Source of the DNA: Hofstenia miamia
Lineage: Eukaryota > Xenacoelomorpha > Acoela
Assembly: GCA_004352715.1 (NCBI GenBank)
Contig: SCFE01000005.1
Coordinates: forward strand, 1,647,929-1,711,928
Direction of reading: 5' to 3'
Length of the DNA stretch: 64,000 bases
Position 1 is the first letter of the stretch; the number at the start of each line of letters is the position of its first letter. This document shows, piece after piece, positions 21,837-35,400 of this stretch. The notes beneath the pieces are model-generated. The model searched no databases. It saw only the letters and a list, made by a program, of their open reading frames with translations, and was not told the origin of the DNA. Both the position numbers and the translations under genes were made by a program.

Positions 21837-23640
21837 CCAAAAGAGACTACTTTAGATACAAGGAGATTTTTGGTGCAACTATGACATTACTTAGTAGATC
21901 TACCACGAAGTACTTATTAAACGATAAGGGGGCCTTGATTTAATACAATAATCGCAATTCTTCTTAATTTAGCAAAGATTTTAACTACATAAAATTTCAA
22001 TTTAACTATCCGTGCTGATTTGAGTTTAAATATAATTCTATATTTCATCTTTGTAGATACAAATAAATACCAAATGCAGAATGCATTAATAGAGGCTATT
22101 GATTTTATACAGTTTCTGTGGGTTTGAGTCCTGCATAGTAATCTCATTGTCTTTTTTGCTTTTTAAATATCCTAATAATATCTAACGTCCTATCTCAAAA
22201 TTTGAGTATAATTTGCTATAAACTATATAACTGCATAAATTTCGGTAATAATTACACAATTGAATTAAATTATAATTTCATATATTGCCTATTGGGTGAC
22301 GCCCATCAAAATCATTTTCCTGGGTTTAAAAATATAATTTACTTTTTTAATGGCTTAGGCTGTCTCTGCATTGTCATATTGTCAATTTCTAGATTTGATG
22401 TTTTGTCTTAATTCACTTGGTTCTAATTACTTTGAAAACTAAGAATTTCCCTGGATTTTTCTAAAACATATTAAAAAACTAGAAAAGCACTCGGAGAAAA
22501 GCACCTCTGGTGAAAATTTGAGGTCAATCCATATATTACTTTTTCCGGAAAGTTGCTAACAAACAGACAAACAAACCAACGCTACCAAAAACATAACCTC
22601 CTTGGCGGAGTTAATCAGCGAAATTTTACTAAACACACTTCCACTTATCTAGTTGTCTGTAACCTGTGTTACATAATATTTAAGCAATACCTAGTAATAA
22701 AGAATTTGTCTTGCTTTGAAGTGAATGCTAGGTTACATAAATCACTGAAAATGAGCCATTATTAGATGAGGAGATTGCATACGTACCTTGATAGACCAAA
22801 ACTTAGAAATATATTTTTGATATTTGGGGTATTTGAAACTTGATTTAGTCAACTAATACTATTGCATTGTAGTAATATTTAAATTCCGTTTTTCTTGGAA
22901 GTCTGAAATGTCTATCTATTGGAAAATATCCAAGAATTCATCCTTGTTTTGATAAGCAATTGCTATTGATTTTGACTCCTTAGTAATGAGAACGATTTCG
23001 TTTTTCTAGTACTGCTAACAGTACTAGAAATTTATTTTGTCTAAATAAATAATTCATTGAAAGACGTGAATGTTTCTCAAGAAATTGATAGCAGATTATT
23101 AATTATCCAGACCTGAATGAGAAGTTTCTGTTAGATTTGTTTATGTTAGAATTAATGTATGTATAGGTTATTCTTAGTCAATCATATAAAAATTTAGAAA
23201 ATCCATTTTAAGGGAGACAAGTAAAATATCATTTCTTCTAATTAATCATGAAAGTTTTTCCAAGAATCTATACTCTTTTTCTGCTTTATGAGATTTAGCT
23301 TTTCTTTGGCTAAAACTGAATTTTGCAATATATGGAAATAAGAAGATATTATAATTTCCATGGGACACATGAATTTTCCTGGGAATGCTTGAGAAAGAAT
23401 AAACAGAATATTTCACAGTTTATATATTGAACCAATCATGTATCAAAATGTCTTTAAGCAAAAGATTTAAAACTCACTATATCATTTCATTGTGTACTTG
23501 TAACAACATCATTCTGTATTGTGTACATTAGTTGTACATATAAGTCTGGAATTTCGTGCGCCACAATGGTGGCTTTTTATTTGGCTTCAATTATGTTGCT
23601 ATAAATACACAACTTACTAATATTTTGTACCTATATATTA
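21837..23640. other. no gene seen
   Basis: AT-rich DNA. Short open frames around 21917-22765 have no recognised domain. Confidence 0.4.
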
Positions 23641-23643
23641 TTT

Positions 23644-23880
23644 TTGTTTATCGGAATTACTATTTTATTATTAATAAACAGGGAAAATGTTATTTCATTA
23701 CATGATAATGCTACTTCGCTTACTGCGACCATGTCAAAGTTGAAGTTTGAGGAGCTAGGGTGGGAAGTTCTAGCACATCCACCCTGTTCCACAGATCTAG
23801 CTCCTTCGCACTTTCATTTAGCCTTATCGTTTAATTATCTAAAAAGCGTTAGCTTTAATAATCATAGTCATTAAGAAGTT
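23644..23880 (+). mobile_element. mariner transposase relic (C-terminal catalytic part)
   Basis: The + strand reads SLHDNATSLTA (the 'HDNA..H' catalytic Asp motif, His lost), then LGWEVLAHPPCSTDLAPSHF. This is the 'gWEvl.HPpYSPDLAPSD' signature of DD34D mariner transposases, with the final Asp of the last motif changed to His. Only about 65 codons remain. Terminal repeats were not found. Confidence 0.85.
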
Positions 23881-24171
23881 TGTTATTCACTGACTCATTT
23901 TTTTGATTAAAAATCTCCCACATTTTACAAGAAGGGCATCATGAAAATTGCATAAATTGTAATTGTGATTATTTCCACTTATCAATTTCTAGATTTCACT
24001 CCGTCATGCATTAATAAAATTTGGAATAAGCGAAGATGATGTCATGTCTAAGAAATCCCTACCAATACGAATTTGCTAAAATTGAGGATGTATTTGTCCA
24101 GAATGCAAGCATCCAAAATCGATATTGGTTAGGTACTTGCAAACATCAAGCCTAGGTATTTCAAAAAAATT

Positions 24172-24483
24172 TTATGAAAATATTGTACATGTAGTTGTAC
24201 ATGAATTTGCAGTTTCTATTGAAAATAATATCATAAAATTTACACGAAAAGCTTGATTGAGGAAACTGTAGACAACTGGGTTAACACAGGAGTGCATCAT
24301 TGCTAGACAGTGAAAAACATAGAAAGTGCCAAGATTGTACTTGTACGGGACGAGTTCGACATCGAAATATTTTTGAAGGTCATTCCAAACGGTTAAGAAT
24401 TGAAGAGGAAGCCAGCAGATTGAAAAAAATACTACTACAACCAGCAACATTTTAATAATCTAAAATAAACCAAATTAATTGCC

Positions 24484-24520
<37 letters not shown>

Positions 24521-24590
24521 CTAGCAAAAAGAGCTCGAAAGACTGGAATGAACAGGTCATTCAACCTAATGAAGTATGTAATGCTATCGN

Positions 24591-24624
<34 letters not shown>

Positions 24625-27600
24625 ATGGCAGACTTGTTTGACATTTCCACACCTAGAATAATTTCATACTTTCTATACCGTGATACATTTTAATTAAGAA
24701 ATTTTTGCCTAATGTGTTAAAGGAATAATGGTGTTTTTGGAGATCAAACGATTTGTGCTGAAACATTTCAATGCACAAGTAATTACAAGCTTCAGGAATA
24801 TATTTATGTAATTAAGTAGTGGCTATGCAGTGTCTTCACCGAAGGACAATATTTTTATTGCCCTACAAATATGTTTTAGCGTTAATAAATTGACCTAAAA
24901 GGTAGAAAAGTAGAATTAATAAATTTATTTTTGGATACATTGAAAGATATGAGTTATTCACATAAGACCATAGTTGTAATGAGTTGAGATTTTCAAACAC
25001 GACCAGAACTCGAAAATACTTCAAGTCGACTCGAACTCAAATTTTTTAATTTGGTTAGAAAATATTATGACAAAATCTTAGAATGTAAAAATTTCAGTTG
25101 TCTTTAAAGATTTATTTTTTTACTAACTGCAAGATATAGTAATTCAAAGGCCGGCTGTGGGGGCAACATTATAGTCTCATTCTCCATCGCCATCCCTATC
25201 CAACCATCTTTTTTAGCAGGAACCCAACAAATCCACGAAGTTGATTACTGATCATTATCTCATTCGAATGCTTTTTTATCAATGTAATAGTACTGTGTGC
25301 ATGGGACGGGACCATAATGCATTGAATTATAATGAACACATTAAGCGATTTAAAATTTTTGGGACTATGTAACTGTTAGTCCACATGGAGAAAATCACGC
25401 AATGATTGCATAAAAATAGTTCGATTTGTAATAATTTTGTTATATAAAATACTCAAATAAATGAAGTGCATGCATATAAATTTAATTGAAATATGAAATA
25501 CTTTTAAATATTTAAGAAAGAATAAAATCGTCAACTTCAACCCTATTTGAACATTGAATATCTGAACCCGACCCGAACTAAGCTATGCATAAGGCATCAG
25601 TAAGTTCTTAAAGTTTTCATCTGGATTTTAGATTTCCCATTTTGCTTAGCTATAATTTGACAACAGCGACTGATACAGATGGCGTTTTACATTAAAGAAA
25701 AAATAGATGGATAAATTTTTTTGATGTGGCAATTATGCAAATTAATTTAAGGATCGACAACAGATGACGTACGGTTTGAAAATTTTTACATCGCAAAAGA
25801 TGTCAAATTCTAACGATCAACCTTCGCAATGTAAAACATGTGGCAATGGCTTTGAAAGTAATGTGCATAGATTTTCATGTATATGCTGCAATATCTCGCT
25901 ACATCTGACAAAAAAGTGTACTGGCTTTTCGCAAGGGTGTGTGGATGCAATTACTCAATACCACCAACATTTTATTACTTTTTGCAGCGACTGTGTCGAC
26001 ACCGGAAAAAAGAAAATTTGGACTAAAACTACAACGTTGTCTGATCAGGTCTCACGATTGGAATCTATCACCAACGATATTGCTAAACAAATTGTGGAAC
26101 TAGATGAGAAACAAGGCAAGTTGATGGCGAATTTCCAAAAGTCGATGGAGCAAATGAAACCGTCATCCTGCTGTAGTACTAAAGCCAAACCAAGCACTGA
26201 GGTTAGTAATATTCATATGTCAAGATTAGTAATTAGTGGCATTCCCGAGCCAACCGAAAATCGTTTCGAAAACGACAAAAATGAGGTGCTGAAAATTTTC
26301 AATTTTCTGGAAGAAAGTACAAATGGAATACGAGACGTTTTTCGAATCGGGAAATCTAGCAGCGGTCGGGTTAGACCAATAGTTGTTGACGTTGGCTCAG
26401 TTTGGGCCAGGCGCTGTATTGTATCCAAAGCATTTCGTTTGAAAAATTTTGATGATTGCAAGGTATTTGTAAAAGGAGAACTAAGCGCCCGTGACAGAGC
26501 AACTGAAAAGATTCTTCTTCAGCAAAGATACAAACTTATGAAAGAGCATAACGTAGATAAATCCAGACTAAAAATAAAAAATTTGAAGCTCTTTCTGGAT
26601 GAGGAGGAGTACAAGGAGCAACAAAGTAATTGACTATCTAAGTCAACCCCAAATCTGTTTTTAAGTAATGTCCAATCACTGCGATTTAAGCTAGATGAAC
26701 TAAGTGCCTTATTAATTGACTGTGGCATGCCGGAGTTTGTTCTACTGGTTGAAACTCATTTAACGTATAATATACCTGATTCGTGCATGACAGTACACGG
26801 TTATACTATCGAACGTTTGGACAGAACGATTGATGCAAATTCTAATTTTGGCGGAGGCGTAGCTTTGCAAATAAGAAATGGAATTCCTTATCGCAGATAT
26901 CTCCCTCAGTTGCCCGATAACATGGCACCAAATTTCGAAGCTTTATGGTTAAAGGTTACACCTACTTGGACACCTCGTGGTATTAGCGGCTATATAGTTG
27001 GAGTTTTATATCACCCTTATTGGAATCTCCCTGAACATAGACGTATGAAGGCATATCTTCGCGCAGTTCTACATGAAGTTGAGGCTGAATTACCAAATTT
27101 TGCGACTATAGTTGGCGGAGATTTCAACGATCTTAACACCTCATTTTTAGAAAGAGAATTCCAACTGAAGCAGCTAGTGGGGTTTATCACACATGGTAAC
27201 AAAACTATTGATAAAGTTTTTGTTTCTCACCCCAATTTATTTAAAAATGCAGTCCCATTACCAGGCCTAGGTGGCTGTCGTCACACATCAGTTTTGGTTG
27301 AGGGTTCTGGAGTAAGGACTGATAGATTAAAGCAAATCGTGTTCAAGAGAGATATAAGCACTAAAAACACGAACCATTTTGGCAGGGTTATCTCATCTGT
27401 CATTTGGGAAAACTTTTTCCTGGCTTTGCCTTTCACTGAAATGTGGGACAAGTTTGCCTCGCTTATAGACCAAACCATTACTGACTGCTTTCCCGTTAAG
27501 AAACATCGCGTGTTTATTCGAGATCGACCATGGATTACTCCTCAAATAAAGCGTTTGATAAAGCAACGCCAGTTGGCTCTCACACGTGGCAATTTGCCCC

Positions 27601-30600
27601 TTTTTAAAAAGCTTCGCAACCGCGTTAATCGGGTTATGAAAAAGAATCGCCTCCATTTCTATAAGAATCGCATAAATGACCTGAAAATGACCAATCCCAG
27701 ATCATGGTGGAAGTCAATCAAAAACCTATGTGGGCTATCTAAATCAGAAAAAGGACTTAACTTCAATACCGAGCTCTCCAGGTTATCTGATTGCAATCTC
27801 GCTAATAAAATCAATTATGATTTTACGCAGCCAGTAAACAATTACCCTCCGTTAACAGAAGCAAACTATCTACCAGATGACAATTCAGAACCTCTAGCAA
27901 CCGACGAGTTCTCTGTATATAAAATGCTAGAAAAGGTGTGCCCTCGGAAGTCGAGTGGGCCTGATTACAAGATGAGAGTAATACCATGCTGGCTGCTAAA
28001 GAAATTTAGTTATGAATTGGCTCTACCTATATCGCTCTTAATTAATGCTTCCTTACGCGAATCATGTGCAATTCCTTTCAGAGTGGCAGAAGTTGTTCCA
28101 ATTGCTAAAACAAGCCCAGTATCAATTCCCGGCTCTGATCTAAGACCAATCTCACTGACGCCCTCGATTTCTAAATTAATAGAAGATATAATAATAGAAA
28201 AAGAGCTGAAGGGAAAAGTATTGAATGTACTTGATCCTAGCCAATATGGAGTTATACCAGGCGGGTCTACGATAAATGCGTTAATTAGTGTTTATCACAA
28301 CTGGTTGAATCAGCTTGAATCTAACGAACGTTTCCTACGCGCCTTCTTCTTCGATCTTAGAAAAGCCTTTGATTTCGTTAGTCATCCCCTCTTGGTGAAA
28401 AAGCTGATAGAAATAGGCGTAAGATCTAGGACTATTAACTGGATAATATCCTTTCTCAGCAACAGGAAACAACGGGTACGTCTAACAAATGGCCAACTAT
28501 CAGACTGGTTAATGGTTCTAGCTGGCGTGCCTCAAGGCACAAAATTGGGACCCTGGTTATTCATTTTGTTCGTGAATTCCTTGTTAAGAGAATGGGAATC
28601 GCGCATGAAATATGTCGATGATACTACTGCGTGGCAATACGTATCTAAGAACAAACCTTTTGAAGACGTAGATCTAGTCAGACATGTCGCCCAATGGTGT
28701 AGCAGTAACTATGCAGAGCTAAACCCAACGAAGTCAAAAGAGCTCACTATTTGTTTCTTAAAGAATTTCCAATTGCCTCCTGAAGTTCAATGGGACGAAT
28801 CTGTTGCAATTCAGAGAGTATCATCGGCCAAACTTTTGGGTGTCACATTTCAGAAAAATTTGAAGTGGACCAGTCACGTGAACGAAATTACAAATAAGGC
28901 TTCCAAAAGGTTATTTTTACTAAAACTACTTCGGCGAAGCGGCGTATCCCAAAATCATCTATTATCCGTGTATGTCTCGTTAATCAGGTCACTGCTTGAG
29001 TATTGTGCCCCGCTATGGCATTATGGGTTAACCCAAAATCAAAGCGATCGTCTGGAGAGGATACAGAAACGGGCTTTCCGAATAATGGTCCCAAATGCAA
29101 CATATAGTGAAGCAGGAGTACAACTAAACTGTTCTACTTTGTACACTCGTCGCCAAAGTCTTTGCGATCGACTCTGGAAAAAATTGCAGAACCTGAACCA
29201 CCCTCTACACAATCTAATACCCGCAGAACGAGAATCTCTCTACCCTTTACGAGCTCATCGCAATCGCCAAATCTCAGTTAGGACATTTCGATTTACGAAA
29301 TCGTTTATTCTTATCACAACTGGTTGAATCAGCTTGAATCTAACGAACGTTTCCTACGCGCCTTCTTCTTCGATCTTAGAAAGCCTTTGATTTCGTTAGT
29401 CATCCCCTCTTGGTGAAAAAGCTGATAGAAATCGGCGTAAGATCTAGGACTATTAACTGGATAATATCCTTTCTCAGCAACAGGAAACAACGGNAACCAC
29501 CCTCTACACAATCTAATACCCGCAGAACGAGAATCTCTCTACCCTTTACGAGCTCATCGCAATCGCCAAATATCAGTTAGGACATTCCGATTTACGAAAT
29601 CGTTTGTTCCGTCACAGATTCAAAAAGAATATCCATTTGCATATTATACTTAATGTTACAAGTTTGTATATTTCACTATTATTCAACCCTAGGGTTGCAA
29701 GTGAATAAATTTTCTCTTTCTTTCTTCTTTAATGACTTATGACTCGAAATAAGAATTTCATTTGCGCAAAAATTGTTCCTTATTTTTTGACTTCCATAAA
29801 GAGCATAGAATACCATAGAGCGGCCTTGGTTCACGTCCACCGTTCTGTAGCGATGAAGTTACGAGGGTTTCCAATATCAGCAATCAAAATTGGAACATAC
29901 ATCAAACTCGTCAGTTTGTTAATTGGGGTGCCAAATGTTGAGGCACTTCAAAATTTGTCAAAATTTATCTACTGTATGCATTGCTATATAGCATCATGGA
30001 AGTATTCAAATTCAACAATGGCTCACTGAACCTTTATTGTCAATTGACCTAAAATTTTCATTTTCCATAAAATAGAACTAATATATTAAGCCATACCATA
30101 CACTTGAAGAATACGTTTTTGTAACTTACAGTATGTTTTTGACGTTTTTGACAGCGTTCTAGACTTATTGGTACCTGAGCAAATTAACATTATTGACTTT
30201 TATTTGAGCTGTTAATTACTTAAAGTGAACGTGGTAATTTATTAGGAGAAAACAGTATATTTTGAGATTATGACGAATTTTGAATTATTCACTAAAGTTA
30301 TTTTCAAAAACTAATAGGTGCAATATTAAAAATACCGGAGATCAATACGTGTGTTGGATCATTTGACGTAATTTGAATTCAATAGGAATAGATAAACTTT
30401 TTGGACAAACTGGGTCGTAAATTTCGATTGATCAAGCTTCCTATGGGCTCTCTATATCACGTTATTTACATGTGAAAAGTTATTGCTCAATCGCATAGTC
30501 AAGCATTTCCATAGGGCGAAAGATACACACAATTGTGCATGTGCTGTGATAAACGAGATTGGTGAAATGCTAAACGTATTATTGCGTGGTGACTAATTAC

Positions 30601-31474
30601 TTCATCTTTTTATAGATGTTTATGATGCTTTGCGGGTCTAAAGTCAGTAAATTAGCAGTAAACATTACTTACCTGTTAAAATTCGGAAGCATCAAGTTTG
30701 ACCGGGACCATGGCGTCCGTTTATCTAAGGCCATGCTGGGACATATATTGCATTCGTGGTCCTCAGTGGGCTAATTTGGGACTTATTCAACAATTGATAT
30801 TGTAGTGTCAAAAAATGGAATATAGAATTTATTAGTGATATTTCTAAGAGAAATTTATTGCACAGATTCAAAAAAAGAAAAGAACTTGGTTATTTTTTGC
30901 AGAACATGTATCGATTTTGGTAGAATATGCTTAAAAATATAATCTGAAGATGATATTGATGAAAGGATCTTTTACAATTTTATATTCGCAGATACAGTGC
31001 GGGCAATGGATATTTATCAGAAAGAAATGATCATGTTTTCTGTGACTGGTTTAGAATCAGCAGCTCATTCAACGACACACACACACACACACATTCAAAA
31101 ACATCGAAATTTATGAAAAAGCGAAAAGCGATTTATTATATATCCATGGAAATACTCTGATTAATATATACGAATATTTTTTATTTTTACCAGACCATAT
31201 ATGAGACAAATCAAAGTTTAAATTGCAAATCAGCGCCATAGTGTTGTTGTCATTGTAAAAGGGCCAATTGAGGCAACAAAAATTTCATTTCCAAAACTCA
31301 TTTACGAGTATAGTCACTAGTAGTCACGTCTCCTATTTAATTTTCCGACTTTTTTATATCATTTTTTGCCACTTGGACTGATAAAAAACAAATTTGTTAG
31401 AAGAATTAGTTTAGAATTAGTACTAAAAGAAATTGAAATACCGTGATTTAACTGTAATTAATATTTTCTTGTAA

Positions 31475-31512
<38 letters not shown>

Positions 31513-32357
31513 TGTTGATGTATATTTTAGACACACTTTTGTATTGTTTCTCCTTCTTCTTCTATTTCAGTATTTNNNNNNNNNNNNNNNNNNNNNNNNN
31601 NNNNNNNNNNNNNNNNNNNNNNNNNNNNNNNNNNNNNNNNATATATATATATATATGTGTTGATGTATATTTTAGACACACTTTTGTATTGTTTCTCCTT
31701 CTTCTTCTATTTCAGTATTTTCCGACCACATTTTCTAATTTTCTATTACTACTGCATGAATATTTGCCATAATATACAAGGTAGCTCATAAAGAATTACA
31801 TTTTTCATGTGTGTTTTCATGATGTGTTTGTGTGAATAAATATTTATGCACTGTTTTTCTATTGGTCAATATTTATGTATACATATCTAAGTTTTGTGCT
31901 TCGCTAAATCATTTTCAACATGACAGCGCACCACCAAAACAACGCTCTTTTAGTAAGACGGATTTTGGAAGAAAAATTCGATGAAAATCGTAAATCGTGC
32001 AATCGGAATAAGGTATGGACATTATTGGCATCCAGGTCACCTGACCTTAACCCTATGGAATACTATTTGTGGAGTATCCTCAAAGCTAGAGTTTACCCCA
32101 ACATTGTGTCAACAAGTTTGGAAAATCTGGAGGAAAACATTATACAAGAAGTTCAAGAAATATCGTTGCCAAAATTGATCATGGCGGTGACCAACTTAAA
32201 TGTCAGACGTGACCTTGTTATTCAGCCGAAATTGTGGACTCTGAGAATTTGTTATACAAACTGTGTCATTTTAATAAATAAATTGTTAAAATTTTCATTC
32301 CATATTTTATTGATTAATAATAATCACATTAAAAATGTCATTCTTTATGAGCCACCT

Positions 32358-32423
<66 letters not shown>

Positions 32424-35400
32424 GTCATTATTATAGACTACATTTTCAATTCATCTATCAATTAAAAATTTTAACTTTGTAAACAAGTTGAATGCAGCGA
32501 TTCTTTAATGATTTAAAAGATTTCAAATGTATTTCATTGTCTATATTAAAATACAATTGTCTATATAAAATACAAAAAATTGCAGCGTATTTGTTTGCTA
32601 AAATGCTATAATAATCTGTCTTTACAAATTCAAACTTCTTTCCCAAATCGTTTCTACGAATGCCCCCATGTATTAAAATATAGTTTAAACTATTTGTCAA
32701 TTTCGACGCTTAAAATTTTTCTATATTTGTATTTTTAATCCAAAGAGAACTTCCCATATATTTTCACGGACATTTGAAATGGGTCAGACGGAGGCGCCCC
32801 CTTCCGAACACTACGAGCACACTGCATACATCAGTTGCATATTCAAATTTATCATAGCTATTGTCTAAAACTAGATGTTCCCTCGCACTGTTGTTGTTTC
32901 GAAAGAGGCATACTAGGGTTCTGCGGGACCAGGATTTTTTTAGTGGCAGTCCCACTTAATTCCAATCATTCGGTCCCAGTCCAGTTCCATCTCAGTCCAA
33001 AGAAATTTTCGGATCCCATAGTCCAATGTCGGCCAATAGCTTAAATTTTATTAGCTATAAATACATTAGTTGACTTTGAAGTGAAACATTTTACAAAAAA
33101 ACTAAAATAAAAGTAGCCTTTTGTACTATTATTTAATCCACAGGATCCATAAGTTTCAATGAATGAGCCCTCAGAGAGGATCAAATACAAATTTTAACAG
33201 AGCCTATGCTCAAATGTCTGCAAAGTCACTTTTTGGCTCACTGTGTGCCCGATTACTTCAACTTCTTGATAATAGAACCTATACGAAAACAAACCGCTTT
33301 ATTTGAAACATTTACTGCCTTTTAACATTGAATTTTTGACGAAGGCTGTCTAGACCGCATTAATAATAACTAAACTCTGTCCTAGTTAATAAGTAAACCG
33401 GTTTTTTAGGAAAATGAGGTAGTTTGATATAAACACGAGTATAATTTCAAGTTTTGATTTTTATTTTTTTTATAATATGCACAAGATCCTAAACTATCTA
33501 ATTCGAGCCAAAACCATGGTATTTACAGAGTTTAATACAAATCAATGTTTATGGTTCTATTCTCATCAATTTTGATCCTAGTCCCATTGAGTTTTTTGGT
33601 CCGAGGTCCAAGTCCCATGGGACTAGGACCAGTAAATACCATGGAGCTAGACGGTTCCACAGAAACCCAAAGCATACCCAAGTAAAGAAATCTATTGTTA
33701 ATTCGAACATAAGTAGTGCATTCCGCTTCATCCGATTTGTGCAAAAATGATCATACTTGGAATATATAACAATGGTTACTCCATCTATCAGAGTTTAGGG
33801 TAAATTTTTTGCTAACACTATATATATATATATATATAAATATATATGCAGTCAAGATATGCGTATATCAAGACTTCTGCTAACAACTTAGCTACATTAC
33901 AAGGAATTGATTGAGAAACATGCATAGAAAAGGACTAGAAAACAAATATTTTGAGAATCACGTAACTGATTAATTTTGCGATTAGTCTTTTTTTTTTCCA
34001 ATTAATCGCATTTTAATCATTTTAAAAATTTGCCCGTTTAATCAACTCATGTGAAAATGAACTTGCTTCCATCACCTATTCGAATGCAAAGATTTTCAGG
34101 TCCAACCAACTTTAAGAACTGATTTTTGCCTTGGCTAGAACAAATAAGAGTGGACAAGACTATATTGTATATTGTAAAATGTTCAATTATACCAGTCTTG
34201 TCATGTTTTTATAAAATAGTGAGAAGCTAAATTCCAGGATTTGCCAGCAAATTTTAATATAACACAGAGCCACATGCTGGCTTTAAAAAACAAAGATTTT
34301 CTATTTGAAATGAATACAGGTGAATTTTAAACAATGGGTAAAAACTGCTGAAATTGATACTGAGAATAAAAGAATCTTAATTGTTTTGGAAACAGTCTGT
34401 GCTCTTCTGTGCAATGTATTTATACAATGTGTAGCCTATTGCCTAAACCTTAGTACCATTCTGCTCATGAAATATGAACCAATTTAGATCAGAGCCATCT
34501 ATAAGTAAAGGCACTTTTGAATTTTGTACAAGTTTAGGCAGTGGCGTAGCCAATGGTATGCATAACCCCCATCAGCATGAACATGGGTGAAAATTTATGC
34601 CCAAGTAAACCCGGGCCAATTTAAATTATTAGCAAAAATCGTCCCATATAGTGTTCTCTTGAAAATTTATTTAATATTTCAGTTTCCTAGAACACATTAA
34701 GTTCAATAGAAACTTATAATAAATTTTAATATCAAATTATTTTTTAATTTCGATTCATTTTTTCAACCATGTTTCAATACATCGACCCAAACACGGCCCT
34801 ATCCATCTATGACCCCCTCTACCACATATATTTGAATCATTTTGTTATGAACACTGTTTTTTTATTACAATAATAAATTTGTTTAACCCAAATGAATCTA
34901 AACCACTGAAAACATATCCAAATCTGAATTTCAACACTGTTTCTATATGTCAAATTGTAGAATACTTTTTCTATAAAATCTGGGAAATTCGAAAATTTTT
35001 ATTTGATTTGTACTTAGCATTGGCTATAGAATGTAAGAATAGTTCATACTCACAAAAACCAACGCACTTCTGTCAAATTTTGTCATAAGCTCAATAATGT
35101 TTCAGAGAGATTTGCAAGTTACATTAACATTCATACATTGTCATCACTACACAAAATTCACAAATATTAAACCTTTGTGAAGATTTCAAAGTTTTGTTAA
35201 CAATCATTTAATGTTATCCTAAGACTATCAGAAGCAATCCGTATGTCATAATCTATAATCCTATAATATTATATGACAAAATTCTGTGATAATTACATCT
35301 TAAAAATGGCACTTTAATATAGTTTTGTTGCAAGAGTTGGCAAGGAATATTTTTTCAAATACAGGAAAATATTTCAATTTCATTATACTTCTATTTTCAT

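Larger units (their letters stand above)
25764..29720 (+). mobile_element. nearly full-length CR1-type LINE
   Basis: ORF1 (zinc finger, coiled coil, RRM-like) and ORF2 (apurinic-type endonuclease plus reverse transcriptase) lie in one frame, separated by one TGA. The true ORF2 C-terminus ends at TAA 29651-29653, with a short 3' UTR ending in AATAAA and a pyrimidine-rich stretch near 29705-29727. Between 29311 and 29494 a 183-bp copy of RT sequence plus one N interrupts the 3' end, and the last 115 bp are repeated. This looks like a mis-join. The element sits in the third GPCR intron in the opposite direction. It is the youngest-looking transposon in the window. Confidence 0.9.

Noticed and set aside
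26213-27656. Minus-strand frames over the CR1 element
   Set aside because: Shadows of ORF1/ORF2; no domain of their own.
30660-30780. U1 snRNA gene, because ACTTACCTG matches the U1 5' end on the + strand
   Set aside because: The match is simply the complement of a perfect 5' splice site. The following sequence lacks the Sm site and the stem-loop sequences of U1.
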